Assembly: GCF_014831675.1 (NCBI RefSeq) | Contig: NZ_VJXY01000001.1 | Coordinates: 489,324-553,323, forward strand | Direction: 5' to 3' | DNA: 64,000 nt | Source of the DNA: Komarekiella delphini-convector SJRDD-AB1 | GTDB lineage: Bacteria; Cyanobacteriota; Cyanobacteriia; Cyanobacteriales; Nostocaceae | Shown here: piece by piece, positions 17,581 through 28,140 of the stretch | How positions within the stretch are numbered: position 1 is the stretch's first letter | Layout of the letters: every line of letters begins with the position of its first letter | Program-made: the position numbers and the translations under genes | The notes under the pieces: model-generated | What the model saw: the letters and a program-made list of their open reading frames with translations, nothing else | Database searches by the model: none | What the model was told of the DNA's origin: nothing

Positions 17581-19005
17581 ATGTCAAGGGTGACTGAGAA
17601 GCCAAAACCAAGCGAGCAGCCACTTAATCATGAACAAGCAAAGATTTGGTGGGGCATTGCTGTAGCTGTGCCGATAGTAATCGCCGCTGGAGTACTAGGT
17701 ACAGCCAAAATCGAGCAGTTAAGAAAACTAACTACGCCCGTACCCGTAGCGCCAGTTGCCAATAGCATTAGCGCTGTTGGCCGTTTGGAGCCGCGGGGAG
17801 AAGTCGTTAAACTGTCTGCCCCAAGTGGAGGATTAGCAGCATCTTCACGAATTCAGCAAATCTTCGTGAGAGAGGGTGAACGGGTAAGGCAAGGTCAAGT
17901 AGTTGCGATTTTGGACAACCGCGATACCCAAGTAGCGGCAGTAGAAGAGGCAAAAGCCAAACTGCAAGAATCTCGTGCGAATTTAGCTCAAGTAAGAGCG
18001 GGTTCACCAAGAGACATTCAAGCTCAAAGAGCAGTTATTGCTCGACTACAAGCTCAGTTAAGTGGGGAAAGGGATGCTCAACAAGCAACAATCGCTCGGA
18101 TTGCCGCCCAGTTAAGTGGGGAAAAAATCGCTCAACAAGCAATGGTGAATCGCCTAGAAGCTGAGCTGGTTGGGCAAAGAGATACTTTAAGAGCGACAAT
18201 TACACGGATCAGAGCCGAGCAACGCAATGCCCAAGTCGATGCTGGACGATATGATATGTTATACCGAGAAGGTGCGATTTCCCAGCAAGAACGGGATAGA
18301 AGACGCCTCAGTGCCATAACTTCTAATCAGCAAGTTGTCGAAAGCCAAGCTACTTTAAGACAAACATTGGCAACTCTACGACAGCAACTTGCCGAAGCTA
18401 GAGCTAATCAGATCACAAATTTAGCAACTTTGCAACAGCAGCTAATCGAAGCCAGAGTTAACCGTGACAAAACTGTAGCAACTGTGCAAAGGCAAATCGA
18501 CGAAGAAAAAGCCAAACTGAGCAGAATTTTGGAAGTTAGCCCGACTGACTCACAAGTAGCACAAGCCCAAGTTAGCAATGCGATCGCAAATGTCAGAAAA
18601 GCAGAAGCAGAGCTAAAGTTGAGCTATGTTCAAGCACCAATTGCTGGAGAAATTTTAAAAATTCATACAAAATCAGGCGAAGCCATCAGTTCAAATGGCA
18701 TTGCTGAGATTGGACAAACTAATCAGATGTTTGTGATTGCTGAAGTTCCTGAAGACGGCATTGGTAAAGTGCGCGTTGGTCAAAATGCTACTATCACCAG
18801 TGATAATGGAGCATTTAACGGGGAATTAAAAGGAACCGTCACTGAGATTGGTAGAAAAATAGGCAAAAAGGATGTGTTGAATACAGATCCAGCAGCAGAT
18901 GTGGATGCCAGAGTTGTAGAAGTTAAAATCGCTCTGTCTCCAGAAGATAGCCAACTAGTTTCTGGATTGACCTACGCTAAAGTGGTTGTCGAAATTAATA
19001 TCTAA
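17581..19005 (+). CDS. devB: DevB-family membrane fusion protein of an ABC exporter
   Basis: 474 residues. An N-terminal membrane anchor (about residues 23-42, IWWGIAVAVPIVIAAGVLG) is followed by SAVGRLEPRGEVVKLS, the start of the first half of the lipoyl/beta-barrel hybrid domain, a long alpha-helical hairpin (about 110-340) rich in Gln/Arg heptads with repeated AQLSGE blocks, and the second half (LSYVQAPIAGEILKIHTKSG, then VPEDGIGKVRVGQ). This layout is DevB/HlyD-like; with DevC and DevA it forms a transenvelope pump that works with a TolC-type channel, in heterocysts exporting glycolipid. Nostocales carry several devBCA paralogues, so this need not be the heterocyst glycolipid exporter. 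Next gene 169 bp downstream. Confidence 0.85.
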   Translation: MSRVTEKPKPSEQPLNHEQAKIWWGIAVAVPIVIAAGVLGTAKIEQLRKLTTPVPVAPVANSISAVGRLEPRGEVVKLSAPSGGLAASSRIQQIFVREGERVRQGQVVAILDNRDTQVAAVEEAKAKLQESRANLAQVRAGSPRDIQAQRAVIARLQAQLSGERDAQQATIARIAAQLSGEKIAQQAMVNRLEAELVGQRDTLRATITRIRAEQRNAQVDAGRYDMLYREGAISQQERDRRRLSAITSNQQVVESQATLRQTLATLRQQLAEARANQITNLATLQQQLIEARVNRDKTVATVQRQIDEEKAKLSRILEVSPTDSQVAQAQVSNAIANVRKAEAELKLSYVQAPIAGEILKIHTKSGEAISSNGIAEIGQTNQMFVIAEVPEDGIGKVRVGQNATITSDNGAFNGELKGTVTEIGRKIGKKDVLNTDPAADVDARVVEVKIALSPEDSQLVSGLTYAKVVVEINI

Positions 19006-19174
19006 TCAAGTTATAGGTGAGCAGTAATGATTTATTTTTACTGCAATACTTGTATTATTTGTAATGGAGATAATCATAATTATTAGTCAGCAAAATAATT
19101 TTAAAAATCATTACTTAAGCGTTTTATAATTGATGCTTTATGAATTAAATACTACCTGCTTAAAAGCCTAGAAA

Positions 19175-20329
19175 ATGAATCAAAAAATACCTCTATCTTG
19201 GCTACAATTGACAAGAGAAAAAACTCGCCTAGCCGTGGCTTTGGCAGGAATTGCCTTTGCAGATATTTTAATGTTTATGCAACTTGGTTTTCGAGATGCT
19301 CTTTATTATAGTAACGTTCGGTTCCATACTAGCTTGCAGGGCGATATTGTTTTAATCAACAGTCAATCTAACGCTCTGTTGGCGATGAAAAGTTTTTCCC
19401 AACGGCGATTATATAAGGCTTTAGATTTACAAGCAGTACAATCAGTCCATCCGATATATTTGGACTATACAAGTTGGAAAAATCCTGTAACTGGTCGTCC
19501 TCGTAATATCCTAATTTTTGGAATTAATCCAGAAGTTAACTTGTTAAACTTACCTGGAGTTCAAGAAAATTTAGATAAAATTAAACTACCTGATGTAGTT
19601 TTATATGACCGTTCTTCTAGAGTTGAGTATGGCCCAATTGCGGCTAATTTTGAGCAAGGAAAGATAGTAACAGCAGAAGTCAGAAGGAGGCAAATTAAAG
19701 TAGAAGGACTATTTACATTAGGTGCATCCTTTGGGGCAGATGGTAATTTAATCACGAGCGATGTTAACTTTATACGGATATTTACCAATCGTCAGCGAGG
19801 ATTAATTGATATTGGACTAATTAGACTGAAACCGGGAGCAAATGCTACAGTCGTTGTCCAAAATTTACGTAACTATTTACCTAAAGACATTAATGTTTTA
19901 ACTAAGCAAGAATTTATTGACTTTGAGCGGAATTACTGGGCGAGTGGTACGGCGATCGGATTTATTTTCACGCTAGGGACAATCATGGGTTTTATTGTGG
20001 GAACTGTGATTGTGTATCAAATACTTTATACAGAAGTTACAGAGCATTTGGCTGAGTATGCCACTCTTAAAGCAATCGGCTACACACAAAGATATTTGTT
20101 GATTGTGATTTTACAAGAAGCTTTATTGTTAGCAGTTTTAGGATATATTCCTGGATTTACTTTTACGATGTTTCTTTATCAAAGAGCTAGAGAGGCTACA
20201 CTTTTACCAGTTTTTATGAGCTTTGGTCGTGCCGTTATGGTGTTAATTATGACTATTTTAATGTGCTTTATTTCTGGTGCGATCGCTGTACGAAAATTAC
20301 GCTCTGCTGATCCAGCAGATATCTTTTAA
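19175..20329 (+). CDS. devC: DevC-family ABC exporter permease
   Basis: 384 residues. MacB/FtsX-type architecture: one N-terminal span (about 20-40), a large extracytoplasmic domain (about 45-260) and three C-terminal spans (FIFTLGTIMGFIVGTVIVY, LLIVILQEALLLAVLGYIPG, VMVLIMTILMCFISGAIAV). The start SWLQLTREKTRLAVALAGIAFADILMF (from residue 7, in two pieces here) with the following QLGFRDALY is characteristic of DevC, as are LKAIGYTQRYL and the RSADPADIF end. Partner of the preceding DevB and the following DevA. Gaps of about 155-170 bp to both neighbours are large for a tight operon. Confidence 0.92.
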   Translation: MNQKIPLSWLQLTREKTRLAVALAGIAFADILMFMQLGFRDALYYSNVRFHTSLQGDIVLINSQSNALLAMKSFSQRRLYKALDLQAVQSVHPIYLDYTSWKNPVTGRPRNILIFGINPEVNLLNLPGVQENLDKIKLPDVVLYDRSSRVEYGPIAANFEQGKIVTAEVRRRQIKVEGLFTLGASFGADGNLITSDVNFIRIFTNRQRGLIDIGLIRLKPGANATVVVQNLRNYLPKDINVLTKQEFIDFERNYWASGTAIGFIFTLGTIMGFIVGTVIVYQILYTEVTEHLAEYATLKAIGYTQRYLLIVILQEALLLAVLGYIPGFTFTMFLYQRAREATLLPVFMSFGRAVMVLIMTILMCFISGAIAVRKLRSADPADIF

Positions 20330-20484
20330 TTAAAATTACAAGCTATCTTTAATTATGAATATTATAAATTCAAGATTAATTATTAACAGATAATAAAAAT
20401 CTTGAATCATAATTTATAGTTGAGATATAAATTCTCAAGCTTACTAAATTGTCTCAAAAAAGCTAACTTGTAGCTCCTAATTTT

Positions 20485-21192
20485 ATGATGAAAAAAGAGC
20501 CAGTAATTACCATTAAAAATCTGAATCACTACTATGGTAAAGGTGCACTGAAAAGACAAATTTTATTTGACATTAACCTAGATATTTATGCTGGAGAGAT
20601 TGTAATTATGACTGGGCCATCAGGGTCAGGTAAAACAACATTACTGAGCTTGATTGGTGGTTTGCGGTCTGTACAAGAGGGAAGCTTGAAATTTTTAGGT
20701 GAAGAACTATTTGGTGTCAGTCAGAACAAGCTGGTGCAGATGCGGCGCAAAATTGGTTATATTTTCCAGGCTCATAATTTGCTGGGATTCTTGACTGCTA
20801 GGCAAAATGTGCAAATGGCAGTGGAATTGAATGAAAATATTTCTCAAACTGAGGCAGTATCTAAGTCAGAAGGTATGCTGGGGGCTGTTGGTTTAAAAGA
20901 ACGAATTAATTATTATCCAGACAATCTTTCTGGTGGACAAAAACAAAGAATAGCGATCGCCCGCGCCTTGGTGAATCATCCCCCATTAGTGCTAGCAGAT
21001 GAACCAACAGCAGCTTTAGATAAACAATCAGGACGCGATGTCGTAGAAATAATGCAGAGCCTTGCCAAAGAGCAGGGAACTACTATCTTGTTAGTAACGC
21101 ACGACAACCGCATTTTAGATATAGCCGATCGCATCATAGAAATGGAAGATGGTCTTTTAGCCCGTAATTCCCAAAGTGCAGTTATCAGTTAA
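20485..21192 (+). CDS. devA: DevA-family ABC exporter ATPase
   Basis: 235 residues. Complete nucleotide-binding domain: Walker A GPSGSGKTT, Q-loop YIFQAHNLLGFLT, signature LSGGQKQRIAIARAL, Walker B LVLADEPTAALD and H-loop LLVTHD. It matches the LolD/MacB-like DevA group that drives DevBC. Two Met codons begin the frame at 20485. It ends the devBCA-type set; a CCTCCCC/GGGGAGG hairpin (21223-21241) follows and separates it from convergent rpmB. Confidence 0.92.
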   Translation: MMKKEPVITIKNLNHYYGKGALKRQILFDINLDIYAGEIVIMTGPSGSGKTTLLSLIGGLRSVQEGSLKFLGEELFGVSQNKLVQMRRKIGYIFQAHNLLGFLTARQNVQMAVELNENISQTEAVSKSEGMLGAVGLKERINYYPDNLSGGQKQRIAIARALVNHPPLVLADEPTAALDKQSGRDVVEIMQSLAKEQGTTILLVTHDNRILDIADRIIEMEDGLLARNSQSAVIS

Positions 21193-21222
21193 TAACACGA
21201 TTCTAAAATCAAAATTTAAAAA

Positions 21223-21241
21223 CCTCCCCAAAAGGGGGAGG
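21223..21241. terminator. Possible two-way terminator hairpin between devA and rpmB
   Basis: CCTCCCC, 5-nt loop, GGGGAGG, preceded on the plus strand by an A-rich run (AAAATTTAAAAA) that would give a U-tract for minus-strand transcripts coming from rpmB. Placement between convergent genes fits. The stem is short, so confidence is modest. Confidence 0.45.
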
Positions 21242-21306
21242 CGACTAGGGAGAATATTCTTCAGCCCAGGGATTAGGGTTTGGTGCTGGTGCGCTGGCTG
21301 AACAGT

Positions 21307-21543
21307 CTAGTAATGGTTCAGGTTAATACCAGCTTCTTTTGCCATTGCTTCCAACCCTTTCGTTTCTAGGGTTTTGATTGCTTTAGTACACAGCTTCAGT
21401 TTCACCCACCGATTACCACCTTGCCACCAAACGCGCTTGTTTTGCAGATTGGCATGTTGAAGCCGTTTTGTGCGGCGGTGGGAGTGGGAAACGGCAAAGG
21501 CATTATTTGCCTTTTTACCAGTTAGTTCACAGCGACGAGACAT
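21307..21543 (-). CDS. rpmB: 50S ribosomal protein L28
   Basis: 78 residues. Full-length L28: [21 protein letters not shown] at the start (in pieces: [10 protein letters not shown], then [10 protein letters not shown]), then [20 protein letters not shown] and a basic centre. It binds 23S rRNA in the large subunit. Only one Cys precedes the TGK motif, so this is the zinc-free form. The gene lies downstream of htpG on the same strand, about 190 bp away across a G/C-run-rich spacer. Confidence 0.97.
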   Translation of the reverse strand: MSRRCELTGKKANNAFAVSHSHRRTKRLQHANLQNKRVWWQGGNRWVKLKLCTKAIKTLETKGLEAMAKEAGINLNHY

Positions 21544-21602
21544 AGCAACTATCTCCAGTTAGTTTTTGAATACAGCCTTTCCATTTTAGGACTTAGGCAG
21601 CG

Positions 21603-21732
21603 GAAGTAGTTAAGGAAGGAGTGAGGGAGTGGGGGCAGAGGGGCGGAGGGGCAGGGGAGGTAGAGGGGCAGAGGTGAAAATCAAAAATTTCTCCCCAGTC
21701 CCCAGTCCCCAGTCCTCAGTCCCCAGTCCCTA
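21603..21732. repeat. G-run block and CCCCAGT heptamer STRR
   Basis: Between htpG and rpmB. The plus strand has clustered G4-G5 runs (21631-21668) followed by five CCCCAGT-type heptamers (21693-21727, one with CCTCAGT). Both strands therefore carry G-quadruplex-type motifs. The same heptamer array recurs at 34081-34114. Confidence 0.75.
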
Positions 21733-21734
21733 TC

Positions 21735-23723
21735 CTACTTACTAGCTTGTTCCGTCAGCTTGGTGAGTACTTCGTTTGAGCGCTCAACGAAAGATTTCAT
21801 TCCCTCAGCGTCAAACCCTTTTTGGGACATCAGCGCCAAATCATAGACGTGTTGGCAAATCATATTCACCAACTGATTTGTAGGCGATTGACCGTCACCT
21901 TGGATTATACTGCCTTGATTGAGATTCGCTAAGTTTTGAATTAGCGGGTGAGCAGTATTCACCAGTAAAATGTGGTCTTCGGGAAACTCGGCTGTTTGCT
22001 GCTGCATCATGGCATTCATTTCTCGCAGGCGGCGGAGAATCTCTGGTAGTAGCACGATCGCAGGTGGTGTTCCTTGGGGATTATCGGCTTTCAAAGCTTC
22101 GGTACGGATATTGAGTTTGGGTTTGTTGAGAGATTTCTCAAATAACTCTTTGATGACCTCACTTCGGGTTTTGTTAGTTGTGGGGTCAACAATTTCCGCA
22201 GCTTTGTCTTTTTCCAACAAGGTATTATCCAAGTCGGAGTCTACTCGTGTAAACTTGACATCCTGATATTCCCGCTCTAGGAAGTTGATAAAGTGGGTAT
22301 CGATGAAGGAGTCCATAAATAGGACTTCTAAACCTTGGTTTTTGTGCAGTTCTACGTAGGTAGCTTGGGTTGCTTCATCGGTGCTGTAGAAAACCCGGTT
22401 TTCGTGGCGTTCTTTGTTGCGTTCTAAATACTCTTTTAGTGTCGTATAGGGAGCGCTAAGTACTGAGTTCTCAGAATTGGATGCAGGAGTAACATCTTGC
22501 CACGCATCCCCTTCTGAAGACTGTACCTCAACTGCTGGAGTTTCGGCAGCAGGTTTGTCTGTAAGTTTAGCTGTGGTGCGAAAAACGATGATATCTTCGA
22601 TTTGTTTTTTGAATTTCTCGTCGTTGAGAACACCAAATTTTACAAAAGTTCCGAGGTCTTTCCAAGCACTAATGTATTGTTCGCGGTTGTCGCGGAACAG
22701 TTCTTTGAGGCGATCGCCTACTTTTTTGGCAATGTAGTCGCCAATTCGCCGCACGGTGCGATCGCCTTGCAATGCACTACGCGAAACGTTCAAAGGAATA
22801 TCACTGCTATCAATCACACCCCGCATCGGTGTTAAAAATTGCGGGATAATTTCTTCGCAGTTGTCGCTAACAAAAACTTGATTGCAAAATAGCTTAATCT
22901 GCCCTTTAGTAACATCTACATCGGGCTTCATTTTCGGAAAATACAGAATACCGTTGATGATAAAGGGATAGTCTGTATTCAGATGCACCCACAACAGCGG
23001 TTCTTCCTGAAAAGGATACAGATAGCGGTAAAACTCTAAATAATCTTCTTGACTCAGACTACTTGGTGACTCACGCCACGGTGCTTTTTGCCTATTTAAG
23101 ACTTCGCCTTCCAATTTAATTGGCACTGGCATAAAGTCACAGTAGGTCTTGACAAGATTTTTAATCCGTGCTGACTCTAAAAATTCTTCCTCTTCTCCTT
23201 GCAGAGTCAGGGTAATGGTAGTGCCGCGAGTTGTACGGGGTGAATCTTCTAGGGTAAATTCTGGGGAACCATCGCAAGTCCAATGAACCGCCTGGGCTCC
23301 TTCTTGGTAGGAAAGGGTATCAATTTCAACTTTTTGCGCCACCATGAACGAGGAGTAGAAGCCAAGACCGAAGTGACCGATAATTGGTTGATCTGATTTG
23401 CCTTGATACTTATGAATAAATTCTTCAGCACTGGAGAAGGCAACCTGATTGATGTATTTTTTCACTTCCTCTGCTGTCATGCCGATACCGTTGTCGGAAA
23501 TAGAGAGGGTCTTGTTATCTTTGTCGATGGCGATTTCAATTTCTGGTTCGCCTATGTCTCCACTATACTCCCCGGCTTGAGATACCATTTTCAGTTTTTG
23601 AATGGCGTCTACAGCGTTGGATACCAGTTCCCGCAAGAAGATTTGGTGATCTGAGTAGAGCGACTTCTTGATAATTGGGAAAATATTCTCAGTATGAATA
23701 CTGATAGTACCTTGTTCTAGCAT
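21735..23723 (-). CDS. htpG: Molecular chaperone HtpG (Hsp90)
   Basis: 662 residues, normal for cyanobacterial Hsp90. GHKL ATPase N domain: FLRELVSNAVDAIQKLK, SDNGIGMTAEEV, GHFGLGFYSSFMVA and TRGTTITLTL; the middle domain contains LNVSRSALQGDR with the catalytic-loop Arg, and the C-terminal dimerisation domain has INTAHPLIQNL-type sequence (here VNTAHPLIQNL). It lacks the charged linker and MEEVD of eukaryotic Hsp90. It assists folding under heat, light and oxidative stress, and is linked to phycobilisome linker stability in cyanobacteria. Start ATG follows a 130-bp region divergent from nothing; the upstream GT4 gene is on the same strand. Confidence 0.97.
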   Translation of the reverse strand: MLEQGTISIHTENIFPIIKKSLYSDHQIFLRELVSNAVDAIQKLKMVSQAGEYSGDIGEPEIEIAIDKDNKTLSISDNGIGMTAEEVKKYINQVAFSSAEEFIHKYQGKSDQPIIGHFGLGFYSSFMVAQKVEIDTLSYQEGAQAVHWTCDGSPEFTLEDSPRTTRGTTITLTLQGEEEEFLESARIKNLVKTYCDFMPVPIKLEGEVLNRQKAPWRESPSSLSQEDYLEFYRYLYPFQEEPLLWVHLNTDYPFIINGILYFPKMKPDVDVTKGQIKLFCNQVFVSDNCEEIIPQFLTPMRGVIDSSDIPLNVSRSALQGDRTVRRIGDYIAKKVGDRLKELFRDNREQYISAWKDLGTFVKFGVLNDEKFKKQIEDIIVFRTTAKLTDKPAAETPAVEVQSSEGDAWQDVTPASNSENSVLSAPYTTLKEYLERNKERHENRVFYSTDEATQATYVELHKNQGLEVLFMDSFIDTHFINFLEREYQDVKFTRVDSDLDNTLLEKDKAAEIVDPTTNKTRSEVIKELFEKSLNKPKLNIRTEALKADNPQGTPPAIVLLPEILRRLREMNAMMQQQTAEFPEDHILLVNTAHPLIQNLANLNQGSIIQGDGQSPTNQLVNMICQHVYDLALMSQKGFDAEGMKSFVERSNEVLTKLTEQASK

Positions 23724-23856
23724 GGTTATCCGTCTGTGTTAGTTGCAGAGATAATTCTGAGGATCAATTTTCCGCGATTCCTCTGTTGTCTTAGGTAAGG
23801 AATGCCTCTTAATTTTATTCGGATTTCACTACCATCAATCATAAATGCTGTTGAAA

Positions 23857-25215
23857 CTACCGTTGCAGCTTGTTATATATGGCAGCTATTTCCGCAGCTT
23901 GCATATTTAGAGTACGAACTGGTTTAATCCCTTGACGTAATTTATTCAGTAAATTTGCATCTGTTGCTAATAGCCGAAGGCTCTCAGTCCAAGCCTTGGT
24001 ATCGTTAGCAGTTACTAACCAACCATCCATGCCATGTCTTACCAGTTCTGCAATACCGCCCAAATTGGAACCGATTACAGGTAAAGATAGGGCATGGGCT
24101 TCTAGTACGACTAAAGGGCCAGTTTCTAGCCATTGAGAAGGCACAGCCAGTATATCGTAATTAGCCATAACCTTGGGCAGTTCTTCTCTTGTTAGTTGTT
24201 TTTCTACACGAATCCGAGGATCGTTGTCGATTAAGTTAAAAATTGTTTGGCGATATCGTTCATCCTGCGCTATTCCATGAATTATTAACTCAATGGGAAT
24301 TTCCGCAGGTAAATCTTTAACTGCTTGTACTAAGATATCGATGCCTTTATATATATCCCAGCGTCCTAAAAAAACTACTTTTAAAGGGACAGATTGCTCA
24401 TGTGCTGGTGGTGATTTTTCTTGTGTAGCGTAACCAATTCCATAGCGGCAAAGAACAAGTTTTTCTTCAGGGATGCCGTTGATGAGTAGAGCTTTATAGA
24501 GCCAATCACACACTGCTATGATGCGATCAGCGAATTTTGCCATTTCTAGTAAACTTTGTTGACGGGCAGTGACATAACCAGGTACGACAAATGGACGTAC
24601 AAACCGCCCTAATTCTTCGTCTACTGAAGCAGGCAGATAGGCACTTGTGGGTAAAGGTAATTGACTTAGGACAGACATAGGCAAATGGCTCAAAGTTTTG
24701 ACCATTGCCGCAGGTAGTTTACTGCTTAAAGTATCGGCACACTGGGAACAACGCACTACATCAATTTTGCCATCACAAACTTGTTGTCCATTAAACATTA
24801 AGGTAGTTCGTTGGCAAATAGGTAGAGGATAGTGGATTGTTACCACTGTTGACATGCCTAATTCTTTAGCTAAACGCAGATGAGGCAATCCACAATATGT
24901 TTCCCAATGATGTTGATGGTAAATATCTGCTTTTTGACTGGTTAACCAATTAGCAAAATATTCAAATTTCCCATGTGGAAATTGTCCATGATTGGGTTGT
25001 GTTTTAGGTACTGGAAAGACAGGATATCGATAAACTTCTATGTCGTTATGTTTATAACTATCTTCCTTTTGGGAACCGTTACTAGCCGCTGCTATTTTGA
25101 TATCAATATTATGCGATCGCAATTGCGGCAGCAGCTCATTCAGGTTTACTTGAATACCACCACATTTATCCGGGAAATAACGAGCAAGAGCTTGGATTGC
25201 TTTCATGATGGGCAC
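23857..25215 (-). CDS. Family 4 glycosyltransferase
   Basis: 452 residues. GT-B fold: the N-terminal acceptor domain has YFPDKCGGIQVNL, ADIYHQHHWETYCGLPHL and TVVTIHYPLPICQR; the donor domain has VVFLGRWDIYKGIDILVQA, a second KQLTREELPKVMANYDILAVPSQWLETGPLV, and the E-x7-E element (LVVLEAHALSLPVIGSN, in part). A Cys cluster in the middle (CQRT, QQVCDGK, RCSQC, about residues 134-160) is characteristic of a GT4 subgroup with CxxC inserts and may bind metal. Probably an exopolysaccharide or glycolipid enzyme; substrate unknown. Preceded by a 16-bp-stem hairpin at 25379-25411. Confidence 0.88.
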   Translation of the reverse strand: MPIMKAIQALARYFPDKCGGIQVNLNELLPQLRSHNIDIKIAAASNGSQKEDSYKHNDIEVYRYPVFPVPKTQPNHGQFPHGKFEYFANWLTSQKADIYHQHHWETYCGLPHLRLAKELGMSTVVTIHYPLPICQRTTLMFNGQQVCDGKIDVVRCSQCADTLSSKLPAAMVKTLSHLPMSVLSQLPLPTSAYLPASVDEELGRFVRPFVVPGYVTARQQSLLEMAKFADRIIAVCDWLYKALLINGIPEEKLVLCRYGIGYATQEKSPPAHEQSVPLKVVFLGRWDIYKGIDILVQAVKDLPAEIPIELIIHGIAQDERYRQTIFNLIDNDPRIRVEKQLTREELPKVMANYDILAVPSQWLETGPLVVLEAHALSLPVIGSNLGGIAELVRHGMDGWLVTANDTKAWTESLRLLATDANLLNKLRQGIKPVRTLNMQAAEIAAIYNKLQR

Positions 25216-25378
25216 TTCCGAAACAGGATAACGGCTCTTGCTATTTTATTCGCTGTATTGTCAATTACCCAGTAATAGGCAGTCCCGCCTGGGAATTTAT
25301 TCCCAGGCTCATAGCTGAAGTCTTCTAAAGAAAACTGAAATGTTTTAGTCCACTTGAGTGAACTTGAGCTGGGCTATT

Positions 25379-25411
25379 AGATCCCCGACTTCTTCAAGAA
25401 GTCGGGGATCT
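25379..25411. terminator. Long perfect hairpin, possible terminator of clpB transcript
   Basis: AGATCCCCGACTTCTT pairs exactly with AAGAAGTCGGGGATCT around a single central base. It lies just after the clpB stop (minus strand). A near-identical copy is at 53233-53267, so it is a dispersed element that may have been taken up as a terminator. No long U-tract follows. Confidence 0.55.
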
Positions 25412-25470
25412 GACCACCGCCACTAGTTGGCTAATTAAGATGCTTCAAGATCTTAGTTTTAGCTAAAGTT

Positions 25471-28140
25471 TCAAGGTTCGGGTGCTGGCTCTAATAATTT
25501 GACAGTTGTTTTTGGAACTGACACCTTAACAGACGATTTTTTGCTAAACGATAGACCGTTTTCACCTTTATCAATGAAAATCGTGTCTCCAGAGATAAAA
25601 GTATTTTCCAGTAACTTGGTGGCGATGGGGTTTTCTACTTCTCGCTGAATTGCTCGTTTTAGTGGGCGTGCGCCGTAAACTGGGTCGTAGCCTGTTTCTA
25701 CAAGGTAATCACAGGCAGGTTGTGATATCTCGAAAGAGATTTTTTGCTCTCGGAGAAGATTTTCTACTCGTTTGAGTTGAATGCGGATGATGTGCCGCAT
25801 TTCTGTACGACTGAGGGTATGGAAGAGAATAATATCATCGACGCGGTTAAGAAATTCGGGGCGGAAGTGCGATCGCAACGCATCTGTCACCCGCACCCGC
25901 ATCATTTCATACTTGGTGTCATCACCAGAAACATCCAAGATGTACTCACTGCCAATGTTACTAGTCATGACAATGACGCTGTTCCGAAAATCTACCGTTC
26001 TTCCCTGTGAATCAGTAATTCTCCCATCATCTAGCACTTGCAGCAAAATATTAAACACATCGGGGTGAGCCTTTTCAACTTCATCCAGCAACACCACCGA
26101 ATAGGGACGGCGGCGAACAGCCTCGGAAAGTTGACCGCCTTCTTCATATCCGATGTATCCTGGAGGCGCTCCCACCAGCCGGGAAACTGAGTGTTTTTCC
26201 ATATACTCAGACATATCCAGGCGCACTAAGGCATCATCAGAATCAAAGAGAAACTGAGCTAAAGCACGAGCGAGTTCAGTTTTACCTACACCAGTGGGCC
26301 CCATGAACAAAAATGAACCAATGGGACGAGATGGGTCTTTCATCCCAGCACGGGCGCGACGAATTGCCGCTGCAACCGCTGCTACAGCTTCCTGTTGCCC
26401 AATGACTCGTTCATGCAAATGATGCTCTAGTTGCAGTAATTTTTGCCGTTCTGATTCCAATAGGCGATTGACGGGGATTCCTGTCCATTTGGCGACGATT
26501 TCGGCAATATCGGCTTCTATAACTTGTTCTCGCAGTAAGGTAGAACCTTTGCTTTGAATTTCTAGAAGTTTGGTTTCTTTGGCTTCGCGATCGCGCTGCA
26601 TTCCCTCCAATTTGCCATACTTCAATTGGGCAGCTTTGTTTAAATCGTAGTCGCGTTCTGCCTGTTCAATTTGCACGCGCAAGGCATCTTCTTCTTTCTT
26701 TAAGGTGCTAATAGCTTCTAATAGCTGCTTTTCACCTTGCCATTGCTCATTAAATTTTTGCTGTTTGATCGTCAACTTGGCGATTTCTTGCTCAATACGC
26801 TCCAAACGCTCTCTGGTTTGGGCAGTACCCTTTTCTTCTCCAGCCAATGACAGCTTTTCCATTTCTAGCTGCATCAGACGGCGGTCAATAGTTTCTAATT
26901 CCGCTGGTTTGGAAGTAATTTCCATTTTCAGCTTTGCCGCTGCTTCATCTACCAAGTCAATGGCTTTATCTGGTAAGAAGCGGTCAGAAATGTAACGCGC
27001 TGACAGGGTTGCTGCTGCTACCAGGGCGGAATCAGAAATTTTGACGTTGTGATGGACTTCGTAGCGTTCTTTTAAGCCCCGGAGAATGGAAATAGTATTT
27101 TCTACGCTGGGCTGATCCACAAATACTTGCTGAAAGCGGCGTTCTAGTGCCGCATCTTTTTCGATGTGTTTGCGGTATTCATCCAAGGTACTTGCACCGA
27201 TGCAACGCAGTTCGCCTCGTGCCAACATCGGTTTGAGTAAATTCCCCGCATCCATTGCTCCTTGTTGACTCGAACCAGTACCGACTACGGTGTGGAGTTC
27301 GTCAATAAACAGAACAATATCACCGTTAGATTCAATAACTTCTTTAAGAACTGCTTTTAGGCGTTCTTCAAATTCCCCCCGCAATTTTGCCCCAGCAATC
27401 AAACTACCGATATCTAAAGAGATAAGCTGGCGGTTTTTCAGGGATTCGGGAACGTCGCCGTTCACCATGCGCTGTGCCAATGCTTCAGCGATCGCAGTTT
27501 TACCTACTCCAGGTTCACCAATTAACACCGGGTTATTCTTGCTGCGACGAGACAATACCTGGATTACCCGACGAATTTCGTCATCTCGTCCAATTACCGG
27601 GTCAAGTTTTCCAGCTTTTGCCTGTTCTGTCAAGTCCCTGCCAAACTTTTGTAAAGCTTCATAACGGGATTCTGGACTTTGGTCTGTCACTTTTTGACTG
27701 CCGCGAACGGTTTTGATAGCAGATTCTAGCTTAGCAATGTCTACGTTAAAGCCCTTGAGAACTCGCCGGCCAATGCGATCGTCATCACTAAAAGCCAGAA
27801 GAATGTGTTCTACAGAGACGTAGGAATCTTTCATCTTGGCTCTAATTTCCTCGGCTCTGTCTAGTAGAACATCTAAACTGCGACCGAGGTAGAGCTGATC
27901 ACTTTTACCAACTTTGGGTTGACGTTGAGTGAATGCTTCTAGTTGCTGTTGTAAGCGGATGGGATCGACCTCAGCTCGAGTGAGGATACGGATTGCTATA
28001 CTGGTGGGTTCTTCTAAAAGGGCAATAATTAAATGTTCAACATCTAGTTGCTGTTGTTGATAAGCACGGACTATATCCTGAGATTTGACAATTGCTTCCC
28101 AGGCTTTATCAGTAAATTTATTGGGATCTGTAGGTTGCAT
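25471..28140 (-). CDS. clpB: ATP-dependent disaggregase ClpB
   Basis: 889 residues. Hexameric AAA+ unfoldase that with DnaK dissolves aggregates. Order: N domain (about 1-150, [13 protein letters not shown] and QQLDVEHLI), NBD1 with GEPGVGKT near residue 210, the long coiled-coil middle domain (about 410-530, [11 protein letters not shown]) that docks DnaK, NBD2 with [15 protein letters not shown], and [27 protein letters not shown], then the C-terminal [19 protein letters not shown]. The presence of the middle domain and lack of a ClpP-binding loop separates it from ClpA/C. A Lys/Ser/Pro-rich tail of about 30 residues is added. Cyanobacteria carry two ClpB paralogues; which one this is cannot be decided. 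About 445 bp without genes precede it. Confidence 0.97.
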   Translation of the reverse strand: MQPTDPNKFTDKAWEAIVKSQDIVRAYQQQQLDVEHLIIALLEEPTSIAIRILTRAEVDPIRLQQQLEAFTQRQPKVGKSDQLYLGRSLDVLLDRAEEIRAKMKDSYVSVEHILLAFSDDDRIGRRVLKGFNVDIAKLESAIKTVRGSQKVTDQSPESRYEALQKFGRDLTEQAKAGKLDPVIGRDDEIRRVIQVLSRRSKNNPVLIGEPGVGKTAIAEALAQRMVNGDVPESLKNRQLISLDIGSLIAGAKLRGEFEERLKAVLKEVIESNGDIVLFIDELHTVVGTGSSQQGAMDAGNLLKPMLARGELRCIGASTLDEYRKHIEKDAALERRFQQVFVDQPSVENTISILRGLKERYEVHHNVKISDSALVAAATLSARYISDRFLPDKAIDLVDEAAAKLKMEITSKPAELETIDRRLMQLEMEKLSLAGEEKGTAQTRERLERIEQEIAKLTIKQQKFNEQWQGEKQLLEAISTLKKEEDALRVQIEQAERDYDLNKAAQLKYGKLEGMQRDREAKETKLLEIQSKGSTLLREQVIEADIAEIVAKWTGIPVNRLLESERQKLLQLEHHLHERVIGQQEAVAAVAAAIRRARAGMKDPSRPIGSFLFMGPTGVGKTELARALAQFLFDSDDALVRLDMSEYMEKHSVSRLVGAPPGYIGYEEGGQLSEAVRRRPYSVVLLDEVEKAHPDVFNILLQVLDDGRITDSQGRTVDFRNSVIVMTSNIGSEYILDVSGDDTKYEMMRVRVTDALRSHFRPEFLNRVDDIILFHTLSRTEMRHIIRIQLKRVENLLREQKISFEISQPACDYLVETGYDPVYGARPLKRAIQREVENPIATKLLENTFISGDTIFIDKGENGLSFSKKSSVKVSVPKTTVKLLEPAPEP

